This document shows, piece after piece, positions 36,318 through 45,748 of a stretch of DNA of 64,000 nucleotides. The notes beneath the pieces are model-generated. The model made no database searches. It had not been told where the DNA came from and saw only the letters and a list, made by a program, of their open reading frames with translations. Position numbers and translations under genes: made by a program. Location: contig CP073344.1 in assembly GCA_024397875.1 (NCBI GenBank), positions 2,223,001 to 2,287,000 on the forward strand. Reading direction: 5' to 3'. Positions within the stretch are counted from its first letter, which is position 1. Each line of letters begins with the position of its first letter. The DNA is from Amphritea atlantica. GTDB lineage: Bacteria > Pseudomonadota > Gammaproteobacteria > Pseudomonadales > Balneatricaceae.

Positions 36318-37298
36318 TTATCCTCGTTTAACAATACAGTGGAACAGACGCGCAGCAACCCGTGCAGTCCGGTTATCGATATCAAATTCAGGGTTGTACT
36401 CGGCAACATCGGCCAGTTTCAGTTTGCCGGACGCCACTACCGTTGCGATCAGGGGCTCGAGTATCTCCAGTCCCACTCCCCGGGCGGCGGGCGCACTGAC
36501 ACCCGGAGCGACTGCTGCCGGCAGCACATCCAGATCAATGGTCAGATAAAGCTGATCACAGTCAGCCATAAACTGTTGTAGCAGCGCCTGTGTTTCAGTC
36601 AGGTGGGTAATATCCAGCTCACTGTCTTTACGATAAGTGACATCCAGCTGATCGGCCCGATGGAACAGCGCCGCAGTATTAGACATTTCACTGACACCAA
36701 GACAGCAGTATTGAAACGGCCAGTTATTAGCCTGACACTGCTGAGCAATCTGATAGAACGGCGTACCTGAGCTGGCGCCATTACTATCCGGACGCAGATC
36801 GAAATGGGCATCAAAGTTGATAATGCCAATTCTGGGCGGGTTGCCGGATGCTGCGCTCTGTGCCTGCAAGTAGTGGCTTAACCCCAACCAGCTGCCATAG
36901 GCGACCTCATGACCACCGCCCAGTACAAACGGAAAGTGACCGGCACTGAGACATTCGCTTACCTGATCAGCCAGTGCCTGATGGGCCGCTTCTAACTGTT
37001 CGCCCTCGCACACCACATTACCCGCATCCCAGACCGGCCGGGTGAGTGTCCAGGGCAGATTCGCCAGCGAACGGCGTAACAGATCCGGCGCTCGACGAGC
37101 GCCGACCCGGCCCTGATTCCGGCGCACACCAGCATCGCTGCAAAAACCGATAATCGCCACACTGTCAGATGTCTCAGCCGCAGTCCCGGCAGTCAGCGGC
37201 TGAATCTGCTGATGCAGACGACAGGCCAGTTCAGGCAATTCATCCGTATCGATACGGCCCTTCCAGATAGCATTAAACGCCGTTGAGTATTCAGACAT
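36318..37298 (-). CDS. hutG: Formimidoylglutamase
   Basis: Arginase-family metalloenzyme, 326 residues, that splits N-formimidoyl-L-glutamate into glutamate and formamide. Mn ligands are in [18 protein letters not shown] and TIDLDVLP. It overlaps hutI by 8 bp and is followed by hutU after 5 bp. Presence of this enzyme indicates the four-step hut route instead of the HutF/deformylase route. Confidence 0.92.
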   Translation of the reverse strand: MSEYSTAFNAIWKGRIDTDELPELACRLHQQIQPLTAGTAAETSDSVAIIGFCSDAGVRRNQGRVGARRAPDLLRRSLANLPWTLTRPVWDAGNVVCEGEQLEAAHQALADQVSECLSAGHFPFVLGGGHEVAYGSWLGLSHYLQAQSAASGNPPRIGIINFDAHFDLRPDSNGASSGTPFYQIAQQCQANNWPFQYCCLGVSEMSNTAALFHRADQLDVTYRKDSELDITHLTETQALLQQFMADCDQLYLTIDLDVLPAAVAPGVSAPAARGVGLEILEPLIATVVASGKLKLADVAEYNPEFDIDNRTARVAARLFHCIVKRG

Positions 37299-38520
37299 GG
37301 GTTATCTTCCCAGCGACGATTCGCTGTCGGATCGGATTGACGCCAAACTGACTGGCCAGTTCAGCCGGATGAGCGATATCCCAGAGCACCATATCGGCTT
37401 GCATACCCTGGCGAAGCATACCGATCGCCTGCGCAGAGCCGAGTGCCTGAGCCGCATGACGGGTGACACCTGCGAGAGCCTCTTCAGGCGTCATCCGAAA
37501 CAAGGTGCAGGCCATATTCATCATCAGTTGCAGGGATGCCAGCGGCGAAGATCCAGGATTCAGGTCAGTGGCAATGGCCATCGGTACCCGATAGTTACGC
37601 AGCAGTTCGATCGGCGGCAGCTGGGTTTCCCGCAGAAAATAGAACGCGCCGGGTAACAATGTTGCGACGGTGCCCTGTTCGGCCATCGCCCTGACGCCGG
37701 CCTCATCTAACCACTCCAGATGGTCAGCCGACCAGGCACCATAACTGGCGGCCAGTTCCGCCCCGTGCAGATTACTTAACTGTTCAGCATGGGCATGAAT
37801 GCCCAGTCCGTGCGCACGGGCAGCCCGGAATACCCGGTCGCACTGGGCCGGAGAAAACGCGATAGTCTCGCAGAATACATCCACCGCATCAGCCAGCCCT
37901 TCACGGGCCGCCGCAGGAATCAGTTCATTGCACACCAGATCGATATAGCCTTCGGCATCATCGCGAAACTCCGGTGGCAGCGCATGGGCACCCAGCAAAG
38001 TCGCCGACACCCTGACCGGGTTATGCTCAACCAGCTGTTTAGCGGCGCGCAGCATATTCAGTTCAGCCGCAACACTGAGACCGTAGCCGGATTTAATCTC
38101 AACCGTCGTCACCCCTTCCGCCATCAACGCTTGCAGGCGGGGCTGAGACAGCTCCACCAACTGATCAACCGTAGCCTTACGGGTCGCGTTAACCGTCGCT
38201 AAAATACCGCCGCCCTGACGGGCGATCTCTGCATAACTGACCCCCAGCAAGCGCTGTTCAAACTCTTCGGCGCGATTCCCGGCGAACACCAGATGAGTAT
38301 GAGCATCGATCAGGCCTGGCGTCATCCAGCCACCCCGGGCATCAATCAGCTCAGCAGTCACAGTGGTCAGATCAAGCTCAGACATCGGTGCAATGGCCAC
38401 GATCTGGCCGTCCCGGACCCCGATCGCCTGATCATTTAAACCCCCATAGGGGGCCTCGACATTCGGATCCAGCGTTGCACAGTTGGCATTGATCCAGATC
38501 CTTTCACAGCGTTTAAACAC
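37291..38520 (-). CDS. hutI: Imidazolonepropionase
   Basis: Amidohydrolase of 409 residues that opens imidazolone-5-propionate to formimidoylglutamate. Metal-binding DAHTHLVFAGNR near 72, the HAHAEQL motif near 243 and ATDLNPGSSP near 318 are present. The start is a GTG. First gene of the operon; a HutC-type palindrome lies about 20-30 bp upstream. Confidence 0.94.
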   Translation of the reverse strand: MFKRCERIWINANCATLDPNVEAPYGGLNDQAIGVRDGQIVAIAPMSELDLTTVTAELIDARGGWMTPGLIDAHTHLVFAGNRAEEFEQRLLGVSYAEIARQGGGILATVNATRKATVDQLVELSQPRLQALMAEGVTTVEIKSGYGLSVAAELNMLRAAKQLVEHNPVRVSATLLGAHALPPEFRDDAEGYIDLVCNELIPAAAREGLADAVDVFCETIAFSPAQCDRVFRAARAHGLGIHAHAEQLSNLHGAELAASYGAWSADHLEWLDEAGVRAMAEQGTVATLLPGAFYFLRETQLPPIELLRNYRVPMAIATDLNPGSSPLASLQLMMNMACTLFRMTPEEALAGVTRHAAQALGSAQAIGMLRQGMQADMVLWDIAHPAELASQFGVNPIRQRIVAGKITHV

Positions 38521-38820
38521 AGAAACACCTCAACAGCACTTTGTATATACATATATATACCACCAAGGGTTGCGGAAACCAAATTATTTTTACTAATACT
38601 CCGGGAGCTTAAGCTGAATAGAAGTTAAGAGGATTAAAAACAAACGAGTAACCTATTGAATAACAGAAATAAAAAATAACTATTAGTCAAATAAACAGAG
38701 CAGATAAATTTCCGTCAAGGTCCACACGATTTCAATCGGTGGCAGGAGAAAGCTGCTTGAGTTAATCCTAAAGATAGATGAACAGATCAGACATATGTAT
38801 ATACATATATGAAATTCGTA
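38521..38820 (-). promoter_or_regulatory. hut control region with two HutC-type palindromes
   Basis: The decamer TGTATATACA occurs at 38542-38551, just upstream of hutI, and again at 38796-38805 inside the perfect 16-bp palindrome ATATGTATATACATAT (38793-38808). This is the core of known HutC (GntR) operators. The two sites are 254 bp apart. The nearby hutC gene encodes the expected repressor, relieved by urocanate in other bacteria. Confidence 0.78.
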
Positions 38821-38844
38821 GCTAACAGAAGCCTGCTTACACTA

Positions 38845-39115
38845 TCGTTAACCCGGGTAGTTGGGCGGAGTTGCTGTAAATGTCCTCCGCATTCGGCAAT
38901 TCAGGCGGGTAAGTGTTAGGAACGGGAATTGGTACGCTTATGGGTACATCAGGACTTAAGTGGAGCCGGAAGAGCTTTTAAAAGTAATGGTCGCGTCTAA
39001 CGAATGATGCTTTTTACCTGAGTACTCTACCCGGGCAAGCCTAAGGCTAAGCTTTAACCTCACACCCCCAAAGCCGCAACAACCTGAAATGCACTTGTCC
39101 GGTGCGGCTTTCAGC
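38845..39115. other. Structured non-coding segment between the hut sites and hutC
   Basis: No gene seen, but several inverted repeats: CCCGGGTAG (38852-38860) with CTACCCGGG (39027-39035), enclosing a GCGGAG/CTCCGC hairpin (38865-38890) and GTTAG (38916-38920) with CTAAC (38997-39001). A separate nine-base-pair repeat AAAGCCGCA/TGCGGCTTT at 39070-39111 has a 24-base loop and could act as a terminator for hutC. The local base composition differs from the AT-rich hut promoter next to it. It may be a small mobile element or a structured RNA. Confidence 0.35.
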
Positions 39116-39176
39116 CATTATTAACGACATAATCCATCAGAAAAAAAAAAGGTAGATATGCGCAAAACCAGAAAGT

Positions 39177-39902
39177 CTATACACCCGGTGAAGCAAACGA
39201 ACGTAATTTATAACGGGTGCCGGGATAGGTCAGGCAGGCGAAGCTGACCAGACGATCATCGGACCAGGTTCGGCGGTTCACCAGCAGGCAGGGGGTATTG
39301 GCGTCGATATCCAGCAGTTGCTGCACATTCGGATCCGGCAAAATCGCCTCAACGATATGTTCGACATTGGACACCGGATACATTTTTGACAAATATTCGT
39401 GGGGCGTACCGGCGGTGAAATCCTGATTCAGATAATCCGGCAGCAAGCGAGCGATAACAAAACGGTTTTCCAGTTGAATGGGCAGATCGTTTTCGCGATG
39501 CACAATCACCGAGCGATACAGAGAGGTGCCCACCGGAACACCCATCTGCATTGCGATCACCTCATCCGCTACCGCTTCCTGCAGTTTGATGACCGAACAG
39601 CTGTAACGATGACCCCGCTGCACCACCTCTTCGGCGATATTACGGATATCCACTAGCGGTGATTCAGCTTTAGCATCGGTGACAAAGGTACCCATGCCCG
39701 GGTAGCGAACCAGCAGATTTTCCTGTACCAGATCCCTGATCGCTTTATTGACCGTCATCCGGCTGACTTCAAACTGTTTCGCCAGCTCGACTTCTGCAGG
39801 AATTTTACTGCCAGAGGTATAGGTCCCCTGCTTGATGCCGTCCAGAATATAGCCTTTGATCTGCTGGTAGCGTGGTCTGTTGCTCACAAGCTCCCTCATC
39901 AT
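39177..39902 (-). CDS. hutC: HutC, GntR-family repressor of histidine utilisation
   Basis: 241 residues: N-terminal GntR winged helix (KIPAEVELAKQFEVSRMTVNKAIRDLVQENLL) and a C-terminal UTRA ligand domain ending in RTWSDDRLVSFACLTYPGTRYKL, which fits HutC. It is encoded as a single gene about 650 bp upstream of hutI in the same direction. Two TGTATATACA operators lie between them. Confidence 0.9.
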   Translation of the reverse strand: MMRELVSNRPRYQQIKGYILDGIKQGTYTSGSKIPAEVELAKQFEVSRMTVNKAIRDLVQENLLVRYPGMGTFVTDAKAESPLVDIRNIAEEVVQRGHRYSCSVIKLQEAVADEVIAMQMGVPVGTSLYRSVIVHRENDLPIQLENRFVIARLLPDYLNQDFTAGTPHEYLSKMYPVSNVEHIVEAILPDPNVQQLLDIDANTPCLLVNRRTWSDDRLVSFACLTYPGTRYKLRSFASPGV

Positions 39903-40100
39903 GGTGCAAAAAAAATTGATTGTATCGGTTCAAACCTCCGTTGTCAGATTTACTTGGTTTCTGAAAAACAGAGGCCGGCAGCATACGCCTGATACGCTAT
40001 TGCTGATCCCCTACACCGTCTGGACTGCGATCAGCAGATTTCAAATTGCGCTTAACCGTCTAAACGTTCATCATATACACCGTTTTTAACTGTTAACGGT

Positions 40101-40583
40101 ATGCATACAACCATGAGTAATTTCACCGACGTTTCCTTTTTGAACACTGTATTTGGCAATCAGCTGGGTAGCTTAGATAATCCTGACTGGGAAAAAGCAG
40201 GTAAGCAACTGCATCTGATTCAGGAGGAACTGGCGGAACTGGTTGAGGGTATTCAGAATAAAGATATGTCTGAAGTACGGGATGCGGTTGCCGATATTCT
40301 GGTGGTGACCTACGGTATGGCCCACGTGCTGGGGATTGATGCGGATAAAGATATGTCCGCGGTTCAGCAAAGCAACCTGTCAAAGCTGTGTAAAACGGAA
40401 GCTGAGATTGAAGCAACCCTGACCTATTACCGTACAGAGATCGGCCTGGATGTATACAGCGGCGGCGAGCTGCCTAAAGCCTTTATCAAATCGTCAGAAG
40501 ATCAGACCGGTAAAGATGGCAAGTTCTACCCGGCCCATAAGTTTCTTAAATGCATCAACTGGCATGAACCCAAACTCGACTGA
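40101..40583 (+). CDS. MazG-like nucleotide pyrophosphohydrolase
   Basis: 160 residues. The all-alpha NTP-pyrophosphatase motif is seen as IQEELAELVEGIQNKDMSEVRDAVADILVV, with the two ExxE/ExxD metal-binding pairs. The C-terminal half (YPAHKFLKCINW) is not part of the core fold. Substrate unknown; house-cleaning of nucleotides is the family theme. It is divergent from hutC and ends before a strong palindromic terminator. A second ATG at 40113 is an alternative start. Confidence 0.75.
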   Translation: MHTTMSNFTDVSFLNTVFGNQLGSLDNPDWEKAGKQLHLIQEELAELVEGIQNKDMSEVRDAVADILVVTYGMAHVLGIDADKDMSAVQQSNLSKLCKTEAEIEATLTYYRTEIGLDVYSGGELPKAFIKSSEDQTGKDGKFYPAHKFLKCINWHEPKLD

Positions 40584-40592
40584 TTGAGCAGT

Positions 40593-40640
40593 CCGGTAAT
40601 AAAAAAACGGTGCCCTGGAGCACCGTTTTTTTATTACCGG
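40593..40640. terminator. Bidirectional terminator, 21-bp perfect arms
   Basis: Perfect inverted repeat with 21-base arms (40593-40613 and 40620-40640) around a six-base loop. The core stem ACGGTGC/GCACCGT is flanked by seven A and seven T, so it terminates in both directions between the convergent MazG-like and cytochrome genes. Confidence 0.93.
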
Positions 40641-40652
40641 ATACGCTTTAGA

Positions 40653-41198
40653 TTATTTATAACGATCATGATTAAAGATAAAGTCACCGCCTTCAGCGCC
40701 TTGATGACAAGCGATACAGCCGGTCGGCATTCCTTTGGCTACACGACCGGCTAACGCCATCCCTTTGGGATTATTCATCAACGATCCATCAGGCGCATAT
40801 TTAGCGTAAAACCAATCATTGTTGTCACTGTCGTAACCCGCTTCCCGACGAAACATCACCGTGATCGCCTGCAAATACTTATCCGGGCTATTAATGACAT
40901 CCCCGATCATCAGACCATCGCCACCGTAGTTGCGTTTCACCACCAGCTCACCGGTGACATCATGCAAAGTTACTTTCTGCTCCAGCAATTCGAGGATCAT
41001 GCCATGGGGAGGCATGCCGGTATACGGACGGGTCATAATCGCATCCTTTCCGGCAAGGTTATGTTTTACCATCAAGGCCCACAGGTCTTTGGCATAGTCC
41101 ACTGAATCATCACCGCCGAACGGGGCTGCAGCAATGGCGGTACAACCCAATAACACCACCGCTGCAGAGAACGTAATTATCTTATTTCTGAATTTCAT
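40653..41198 (-). CDS. Cytochrome P460-like haem protein
   Basis: About 181 residues from the ATG at 41198, which follows AGGAGC; the open frame starts 7 codons earlier. A signal peptide ends near AIAAAP, and a single haem c site CIACHQG lies near the C-terminus. Spacing and the region NNDWFYAKYAPDG before it fit the cytochrome P460 family, which includes hydroxylamine and NO-oxidising enzymes. Periplasmic location is expected. It stands alone, so the role is open. Confidence 0.72.
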   Translation of the reverse strand: MKFRNKIITFSAAVVLLGCTAIAAAPFGGDDSVDYAKDLWALMVKHNLAGKDAIMTRPYTGMPPHGMILELLEQKVTLHDVTGELVVKRNYGGDGLMIGDVINSPDKYLQAITVMFRREAGYDSDNNDWFYAKYAPDGSLMNNPKGMALAGRVAKGMPTGCIACHQGAEGGDFIFNHDRYK

Positions 41199-41438
41199 AT
41201 CAAAGCTCCTGTAGAACATGAAGCGTCTGAATCAGTCCTTTTTCACACATAGCAGGACGTTGTAGCCAAAGCGTAGTCACGGTTTATGAAACATCACTGA
41301 AAATTTGCGCTTTGACCGCGATCACGTAATTACGCTTAACCGGGCTTTATAATTCGCCCCATTTATGGAGCAGCAGGCAGGCTTGTGTCTTTTACTTAGC
41401 AACATACCGCTTTTCGCTAGCCATACCGACTAAGAGAA

Positions 41439-43427
41439 TCATCTGGCAGAACTGTTATCCATTTTTTTATTTCTGACGGATGCGCCTTTCTTCCCACTGG
41501 CAGGCTTTTTAGCGACAGAGCTTTTAGCTGAAGAACCACTGCGGCTGCGGCTGGCACGCCTTTTCTTAGGCGCAGGACTTAAGGCTTTGAGTGTTTCAGG
41601 AATCACTACGTCTGCAGACTGAGCGATCAGCGCGTGAAGACGATCGGTCAGCGGCTGCATAAAACTGCTGTAGCTGCTTTCCTGCTGACTTATTCTGCTC
41701 AGTTCAGACTCCCAGAGCGCTGTCATATCCGGGGTCGTGGCACCTTCCGGCAAACAGTCGATCAGGGCACGGCCAACGGTGGTAGAGCGAATCGTTTTTC
41801 CCTCTCTGACAAAAAAACCGCGGGTAAACAGAAGTTCGATGATGCCTGCCCGGGTCGCGTCTGTTCCCAGTCCATCGGTCTCTTTCAAAACCTTACGAAC
41901 TTCGGGGTCGGTCACATACCGGCTGATCCCTGTCATCGCCGCCAGCAGTGTGGCATCGGTAAAATACTTGGGTGGTTGAGTATTTTTCTCTTCCAGCAGG
42001 CCGTCCGTGCAGAGTAACGCCTGACCTTCAGCCAAGACCGGAAGTGTGCTGTGCTTTGCTTCCGACGCGGAAAGCAGCTGTTTCCAACCGGAATTCAGTG
42101 TTTGGTGAGCCGTGGCGATAAACTGACCGCCAGCGATAGTCAGTTCAACCCGGGTATCGTCATACTCGTAGGGCGCCATAAACTGAGCCAGATAATAACG
42201 GCTTACCAGATCATATAGCTGGCTTTCCTGCTGACTCAGAGAGGCAAAATTAGCCTGCCGGGTGGTCGGTATGATGGCGTGATGGGCACTGACCTTCTTA
42301 TCGTTCCAGGCCGATGAGCGACGGGACGTATCAATCTGCGGCAGAAACGCAGCCAGCGTCTGCTGATTACCGGTAATAGCATTAACCACCTCGGCAGCCT
42401 GTGCATAATGCCCCTCCGGCAGGTAGCGACAATCGGAACGGGGATAGGTCAGCAGTTTATGTCGTTCATAAAGCGACTGACAGGTATCAAGCACCGCTTT
42501 AGCACTCATACCGAAACGCTTTGCTGCTTCTATCTGCAGAGCTGACAGATTAAAAGGCAGTGGCGCATTTTCCCGTTTACGTTTCTGGGTAAGTTTGACC
42601 AGTTCTGCCGGTTGTCCCTTAATCCGGACGATCACATTTTCGGCCAGTTTTCGGTTTAATACCCGGCCCTCATCATCCTGATAGGGCTGACAATTCTCGC
42701 TCGGTTTCCAGCGGGCTTTAAAACTTTCCCCAGCCTCGGTCTCAACCAACGCCTGAACCTCATAAAACGGTTTGGAAACAAAGTTCTCAATCTCTTTATC
42801 ACGACGCACCACCAGACCCAGTAAGGGTGTCTGCACCCGGCCAACCGACAGCACGCCGTTATAACCGGCTTTTCGCCCCTGAATACTGTATGCCCGGGTC
42901 AGATTGATGCCGTAGATCCAGTCCGCGCGCGAGCGCGCCAGCGCTGATACAGATAACGGTATAAATTCTGAATTCTGTTTAAGCCCACTAAGTGCAGCGC
43001 TGACCGCTTTGGGGTTGAGATCACTGATTAACAGCCGCTGCGCGGTTCTTTTCTTGGTCGCACTGGCGCCCAGATAGTTAATCACCTCATCCACCAGCAG
43101 CTGACCTTCGCGATCCGGATCTCCCGCATGAACCAGCTGCTTTGACTGCCGGATCAGCTTACGCAACACCGCGAGTTGAGAGCGGGTCTTACTCCTGGGC
43201 TTTAATTTCCACTCATCCGGGATAATCGGCAGATGCTCAAAACGCCAGGGTTTAAAATCAGGATTGTAGTCAGCGGGATCGGCCTGTTCGAGCAGGTGTC
43301 CGAGACACCAGCTGACACAGTCGCCATTTCCCAGCTCAATATAGCCATCATTTTTTTTATGGGGTTTAGGTAAGACATCAGCAATAGCCCGGGCCAGGCT
43401 GGGCTTCTCAGCAATGTATAGGATCAT
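41439..43427 (-). CDS. topB: DNA topoisomerase III
   Basis: Type IA topoisomerase of 662 residues that decatenates DNA. The TOPRIM domain is at the N-terminus (LYIAEKPSLARAIADVLP, then HAGDPDREGQLLVDEV near 100) and the active-site tyrosine is in LLTYPRSDCRYLPEGH near 330. The last 40 residues are rich in Lys, Arg and Ser. It is close to E. coli TopB in length. Not part of a visible operon. Confidence 0.94.
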   Translation of the reverse strand: MILYIAEKPSLARAIADVLPKPHKKNDGYIELGNGDCVSWCLGHLLEQADPADYNPDFKPWRFEHLPIIPDEWKLKPRSKTRSQLAVLRKLIRQSKQLVHAGDPDREGQLLVDEVINYLGASATKKRTAQRLLISDLNPKAVSAALSGLKQNSEFIPLSVSALARSRADWIYGINLTRAYSIQGRKAGYNGVLSVGRVQTPLLGLVVRRDKEIENFVSKPFYEVQALVETEAGESFKARWKPSENCQPYQDDEGRVLNRKLAENVIVRIKGQPAELVKLTQKRKRENAPLPFNLSALQIEAAKRFGMSAKAVLDTCQSLYERHKLLTYPRSDCRYLPEGHYAQAAEVVNAITGNQQTLAAFLPQIDTSRRSSAWNDKKVSAHHAIIPTTRQANFASLSQQESQLYDLVSRYYLAQFMAPYEYDDTRVELTIAGGQFIATAHQTLNSGWKQLLSASEAKHSTLPVLAEGQALLCTDGLLEEKNTQPPKYFTDATLLAAMTGISRYVTDPEVRKVLKETDGLGTDATRAGIIELLFTRGFFVREGKTIRSTTVGRALIDCLPEGATTPDMTALWESELSRISQQESSYSSFMQPLTDRLHALIAQSADVVIPETLKALSPAPKKRRASRSRSGSSAKSSVAKKPASGKKGASVRNKKMDNSSAR

Positions 43428-43498
43428 ATCGGAAGAGTACTGGTTAAATATACAGATACGTTATCTTAATATCTTCCGGGACACCAGCATCCTGAGAG

Positions 43499-43525
43499 AA
43501 AAAAAGCAGCCTCAGGCTGCTTTTT
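43499..43525 (-). terminator. Terminator overlapping the end of the glutaredoxin-like gene
   Basis: Stem AAAAGCAGCC / GGCTGCTTTT with a three-base loop, followed by more T on the minus strand. The left arm contains the last codons and stop of the gene at 43512-43898, so coding and termination share bases. With A-runs on the other side it could also work in the plus direction. Confidence 0.85.
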
Positions 43526-43898
43526 GTTGATTAGATTCAATATAGGTCTGTTCAAGGTAGTGGATAATATCCGAAGACTCATACATCCAGCTTACGTTGC
43601 CTTCCCCTTCATCAATACGCAGGCACGGCACCTTCAGCTTACCGCCACCCTGCAGCAGCTCAGTGCGATACTCTTCTACTTTTTTAGCATCACGCACCTC
43701 AATATTCAGGCCATTACGGCGCAAAGCCCGGCGCACCTTGACGCAAAAAGGACAGGCTTCATATTGATAAAGCGACAGATGCGTGGTGCGAAGATCCAGC
43801 TCACGCTGTTGCTCAGGATCCCTCTTAAACGCACGGGGACTGAAAATGAAGTTCAGCAGCAGGATAATCCTGCCCAGAAACCAACGAATAAATGCCAC
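43512..43898 (-). CDS. Membrane-anchored glutaredoxin/GST N-terminal-domain protein
   Basis: 128 residues. An N-terminal hydrophobic segment (FLGRIILLLNFIF, residues 7-19) is followed by a thioredoxin-fold glutaredoxin domain with the redox motif CPFCVKVRRALRR near 50 and a later VPCLRIDEG cis-proline loop. Proteins of this plan are common in gammaproteobacteria and lack a named function. It is likely tethered to the inner membrane facing the cytoplasm. Confidence 0.82.
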   Translation of the reverse strand: MAFIRWFLGRIILLLNFIFSPRAFKRDPEQQRELDLRTTHLSLYQYEACPFCVKVRRALRRNGLNIEVRDAKKVEEYRTELLQGGGKLKVPCLRIDEGEGNVSWMYESSDIIHYLEQTYIESNQQKAA

Positions 43899-44151
43899 TT
43901 TAATAACTCCTCAATTCAGACCGGATAGCAACCGGTTAATTCGCGCGACAGTATACCACTACCCGGCAAAATAATTTCCTTATAAAAAACAGGGCTTAAA
44001 CTGCAGCTGTTTGATTGTATAATGCTCATTTATGGCTACAATTCGCTGAACTTATCTTTCGCTTACAGGTCTACCCTGTCCAGCTTTACCTGAAAACCAG
44101 GTTTCGGTTTTAGGGGGGGGAAAGCTGAACGTCTATATAAACAGGAAAAAC

Positions 44152-44742
44152 ATGAATTTGTTAAAACAACTCCCGAGTAAACAAATAGTTGGCTGCCTGC
44201 TTGCGCTGTCGCTAACAGCAACGGCGCAAGGGGCAAATTACATCAGTGATGATGTCACTACTTTTTACCGCAGCGGCCCGGGCAACCAATACCGGATTAC
44301 CGGCGGGATACGCAGCGGCACACCGGTCACAGTTCTGAAGCGCAACGAAAGTACTGATTATCTGCAGATCAGAACGCCTGGCGGTAAAACAGGCTGGATC
44401 AGCTCCGACCTGGTCTCAGCAGGTACCAGTCTGACTGAGCGCTTCCCCAAGCTGGAGGAACAACTGAAGCAGAATGAGGCAAGCCTCACAGCTCAGTCCG
44501 AAGAGATCGCTGCGCTTAAACAGCAGAATCAGATCCTGTCGGGTGAAAATGCCGGCAATGCGGGTAAGGTTGCTGCCCTTGAGGAGGAAATCGTCAGCCT
44601 CAACCGCACTATTAACGGCATGGATGAGAGCAATCTGATGCGCTGGTTCACCTATGGCGGCTTAGTTGCATTCGGAGGGTTACTTCTGGGACTGATGATC
44701 CCTTATCTGCCTAAACGCAGAAAGCGCCATGATTCCTGGTAA
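44152..44742 (+). CDS. SH3-domain membrane protein (TIGR04211 type)
   Basis: 196 residues: signal peptide (to about ATAQGA, residue 27), bacterial SH3 domain (TTFYRSGPGNQYRITGGI, residues about 35-95), coiled coil (LEEQLKQNEASLTAQSEE, about 100-160), a C-terminal membrane segment (GGLVAFGGLLLGLMIPYLP) and a short basic tail. This order matches the YgiM-like family. It should sit in the inner membrane with the SH3 domain in the periplasm. Function is not established. Confidence 0.85.
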   Translation: MNLLKQLPSKQIVGCLLALSLTATAQGANYISDDVTTFYRSGPGNQYRITGGIRSGTPVTVLKRNESTDYLQIRTPGGKTGWISSDLVSAGTSLTERFPKLEEQLKQNEASLTAQSEEIAALKQQNQILSGENAGNAGKVAALEEEIVSLNRTINGMDESNLMRWFTYGGLVAFGGLLLGLMIPYLPKRRKRHDSW

Positions 44743-44807
44743 GCAATGATTAACAAGCTGTTTTAGAACAGCGTTGATCCATTCGATCCAAAAAATCAGG
44801 TATTGAA

Positions 44808-44830
44808 AAGGGTGGCTTCAGGCCACCCTT
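44808..44830. terminator. Bidirectional terminator
   Basis: Nine-base-pair stem AAGGGTGGC / GCCACCCTT with a five-base loop between the convergent SH3-domain and cyclic-nucleotide-binding genes. T-rich on the plus side (ATCTTTT) and A-rich on the other. Confidence 0.8.
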
Positions 44831-44856
44831 ATCTTTTGCGATTACAACGCTTAACG

Positions 44857-45336
44857 CTATAACTCTGTATGCAGGTGCTCTTCCAGACACGCGACTAACT
44901 GATCATCAGTATCCCGCAGACGCCGGCTGAGATCCCGGGCCATATTCATAAAAATCAGAACATATTGTTCAGGGTCTGCCTGATACACCGAAAACAGCTG
45001 ATCGGCCTTAACCTCAACCGTCCGGCAGGGTTCCAGAGCTTTCACTATACCGCTACGGGGATAAACACCCAGCAAGGCCATCGCGCCGAAACACTCTCCC
45101 GGTAAAAACGAGCGGATCTGATACTGCTGTCCTGACTCACCTACCTTAAACAGGGCCGCGCTACCCGACTCTACGATAAATGAAGAATCGCCCCGCTCTC
45201 CTTCAAGAAAGAACGGTTCGCCTGCCTCACGCTCAACGTAGTTGCTACCCTCAAGAATTAACTTAACGATGTCTTCACGCAATCCACCAAATACCGGCAT
45301 ATCTTTAAGCCGGTGGATCGGAATATTTTCTGGCAC
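44857..45336 (-). CDS. Cyclic-nucleotide-binding domain protein
   Basis: 159 residues that make up a single cNMP-binding domain: FFLEGERGDSSFIVESGSAALF, then the phosphate-binding-cassette-like SFLPGECFGAMALLGVYPRSG. There is no C-terminal helix-turn-helix, so it is not a CRP-type regulator by itself. The cassette has arginine before SG (PRSG), compatible with nucleotide binding. The partner is unknown; it is a single gene. Confidence 0.78.
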   Translation of the reverse strand: MPENIPIHRLKDMPVFGGLREDIVKLILEGSNYVEREAGEPFFLEGERGDSSFIVESGSAALFKVGESGQQYQIRSFLPGECFGAMALLGVYPRSGIVKALEPCRTVEVKADQLFSVYQADPEQYVLIFMNMARDLSRRLRDTDDQLVACLEEHLHTEL

Positions 45337-45488
45337 AGTGCTACCCGTTTATCTCGTTGTGTCTATCATTTTAAACTAAGAAATCTCTTACGATAACCTT
45401 TGTCTATCTAAAACATTAAAAAAGGCAATTGGTGTTGTGCCTGGTAAACTGTTTCAATACATTCAAACAGATTTAAGGAGAGCAGGAT

Positions 45489-45737
45489 ATGCAACGAATT
45501 ACTATATTTGGCCGTAAAGGCTGTGGCTTTTGTACCCGTGCAAAACAACTATGCGAAATGAAAAATCTGGACCACCGCTACATCGATATCCACGAAGAGG
45601 GTATCACCAAGCAGGATCTGGAAAAAACCGTGGGTAAACCAGTTGATACCGTGCCACAGATCTTTCACGGCCAGGAGCATATCGGCGGCTTCACCGAGCT
45701 TGCGGCTTTCCTTGACGAGCAGGAAGCAGCAGTCTGA
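45489..45737 (+). CDS. Glutaredoxin
   Basis: Class I glutaredoxin of 82 residues, GrxC-like. The dithiol motif is CGFCTRAK (Cys-Gly-Phe-Cys, where Cys-Pro-Tyr-Cys is common) near residue 11, with the TVPQIF cis-proline loop and the GGFTEL glutathione-binding loop. AAGGAGAGC precedes the ATG. It would reduce disulfides or glutathionylated proteins in the cytoplasm. Confidence 0.88.
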   Translation: MQRITIFGRKGCGFCTRAKQLCEMKNLDHRYIDIHEEGITKQDLEKTVGKPVDTVPQIFHGQEHIGGFTELAAFLDEQEAAV

Positions 45738-45748
45738 GACGACCTCTC

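Noticed and set aside
38916..39001. Possible attC site (GTTAG...CTAAC)
   Set aside because: The order of the cores is reversed: GTT comes before AAC on both strands, so it cannot be an attC.
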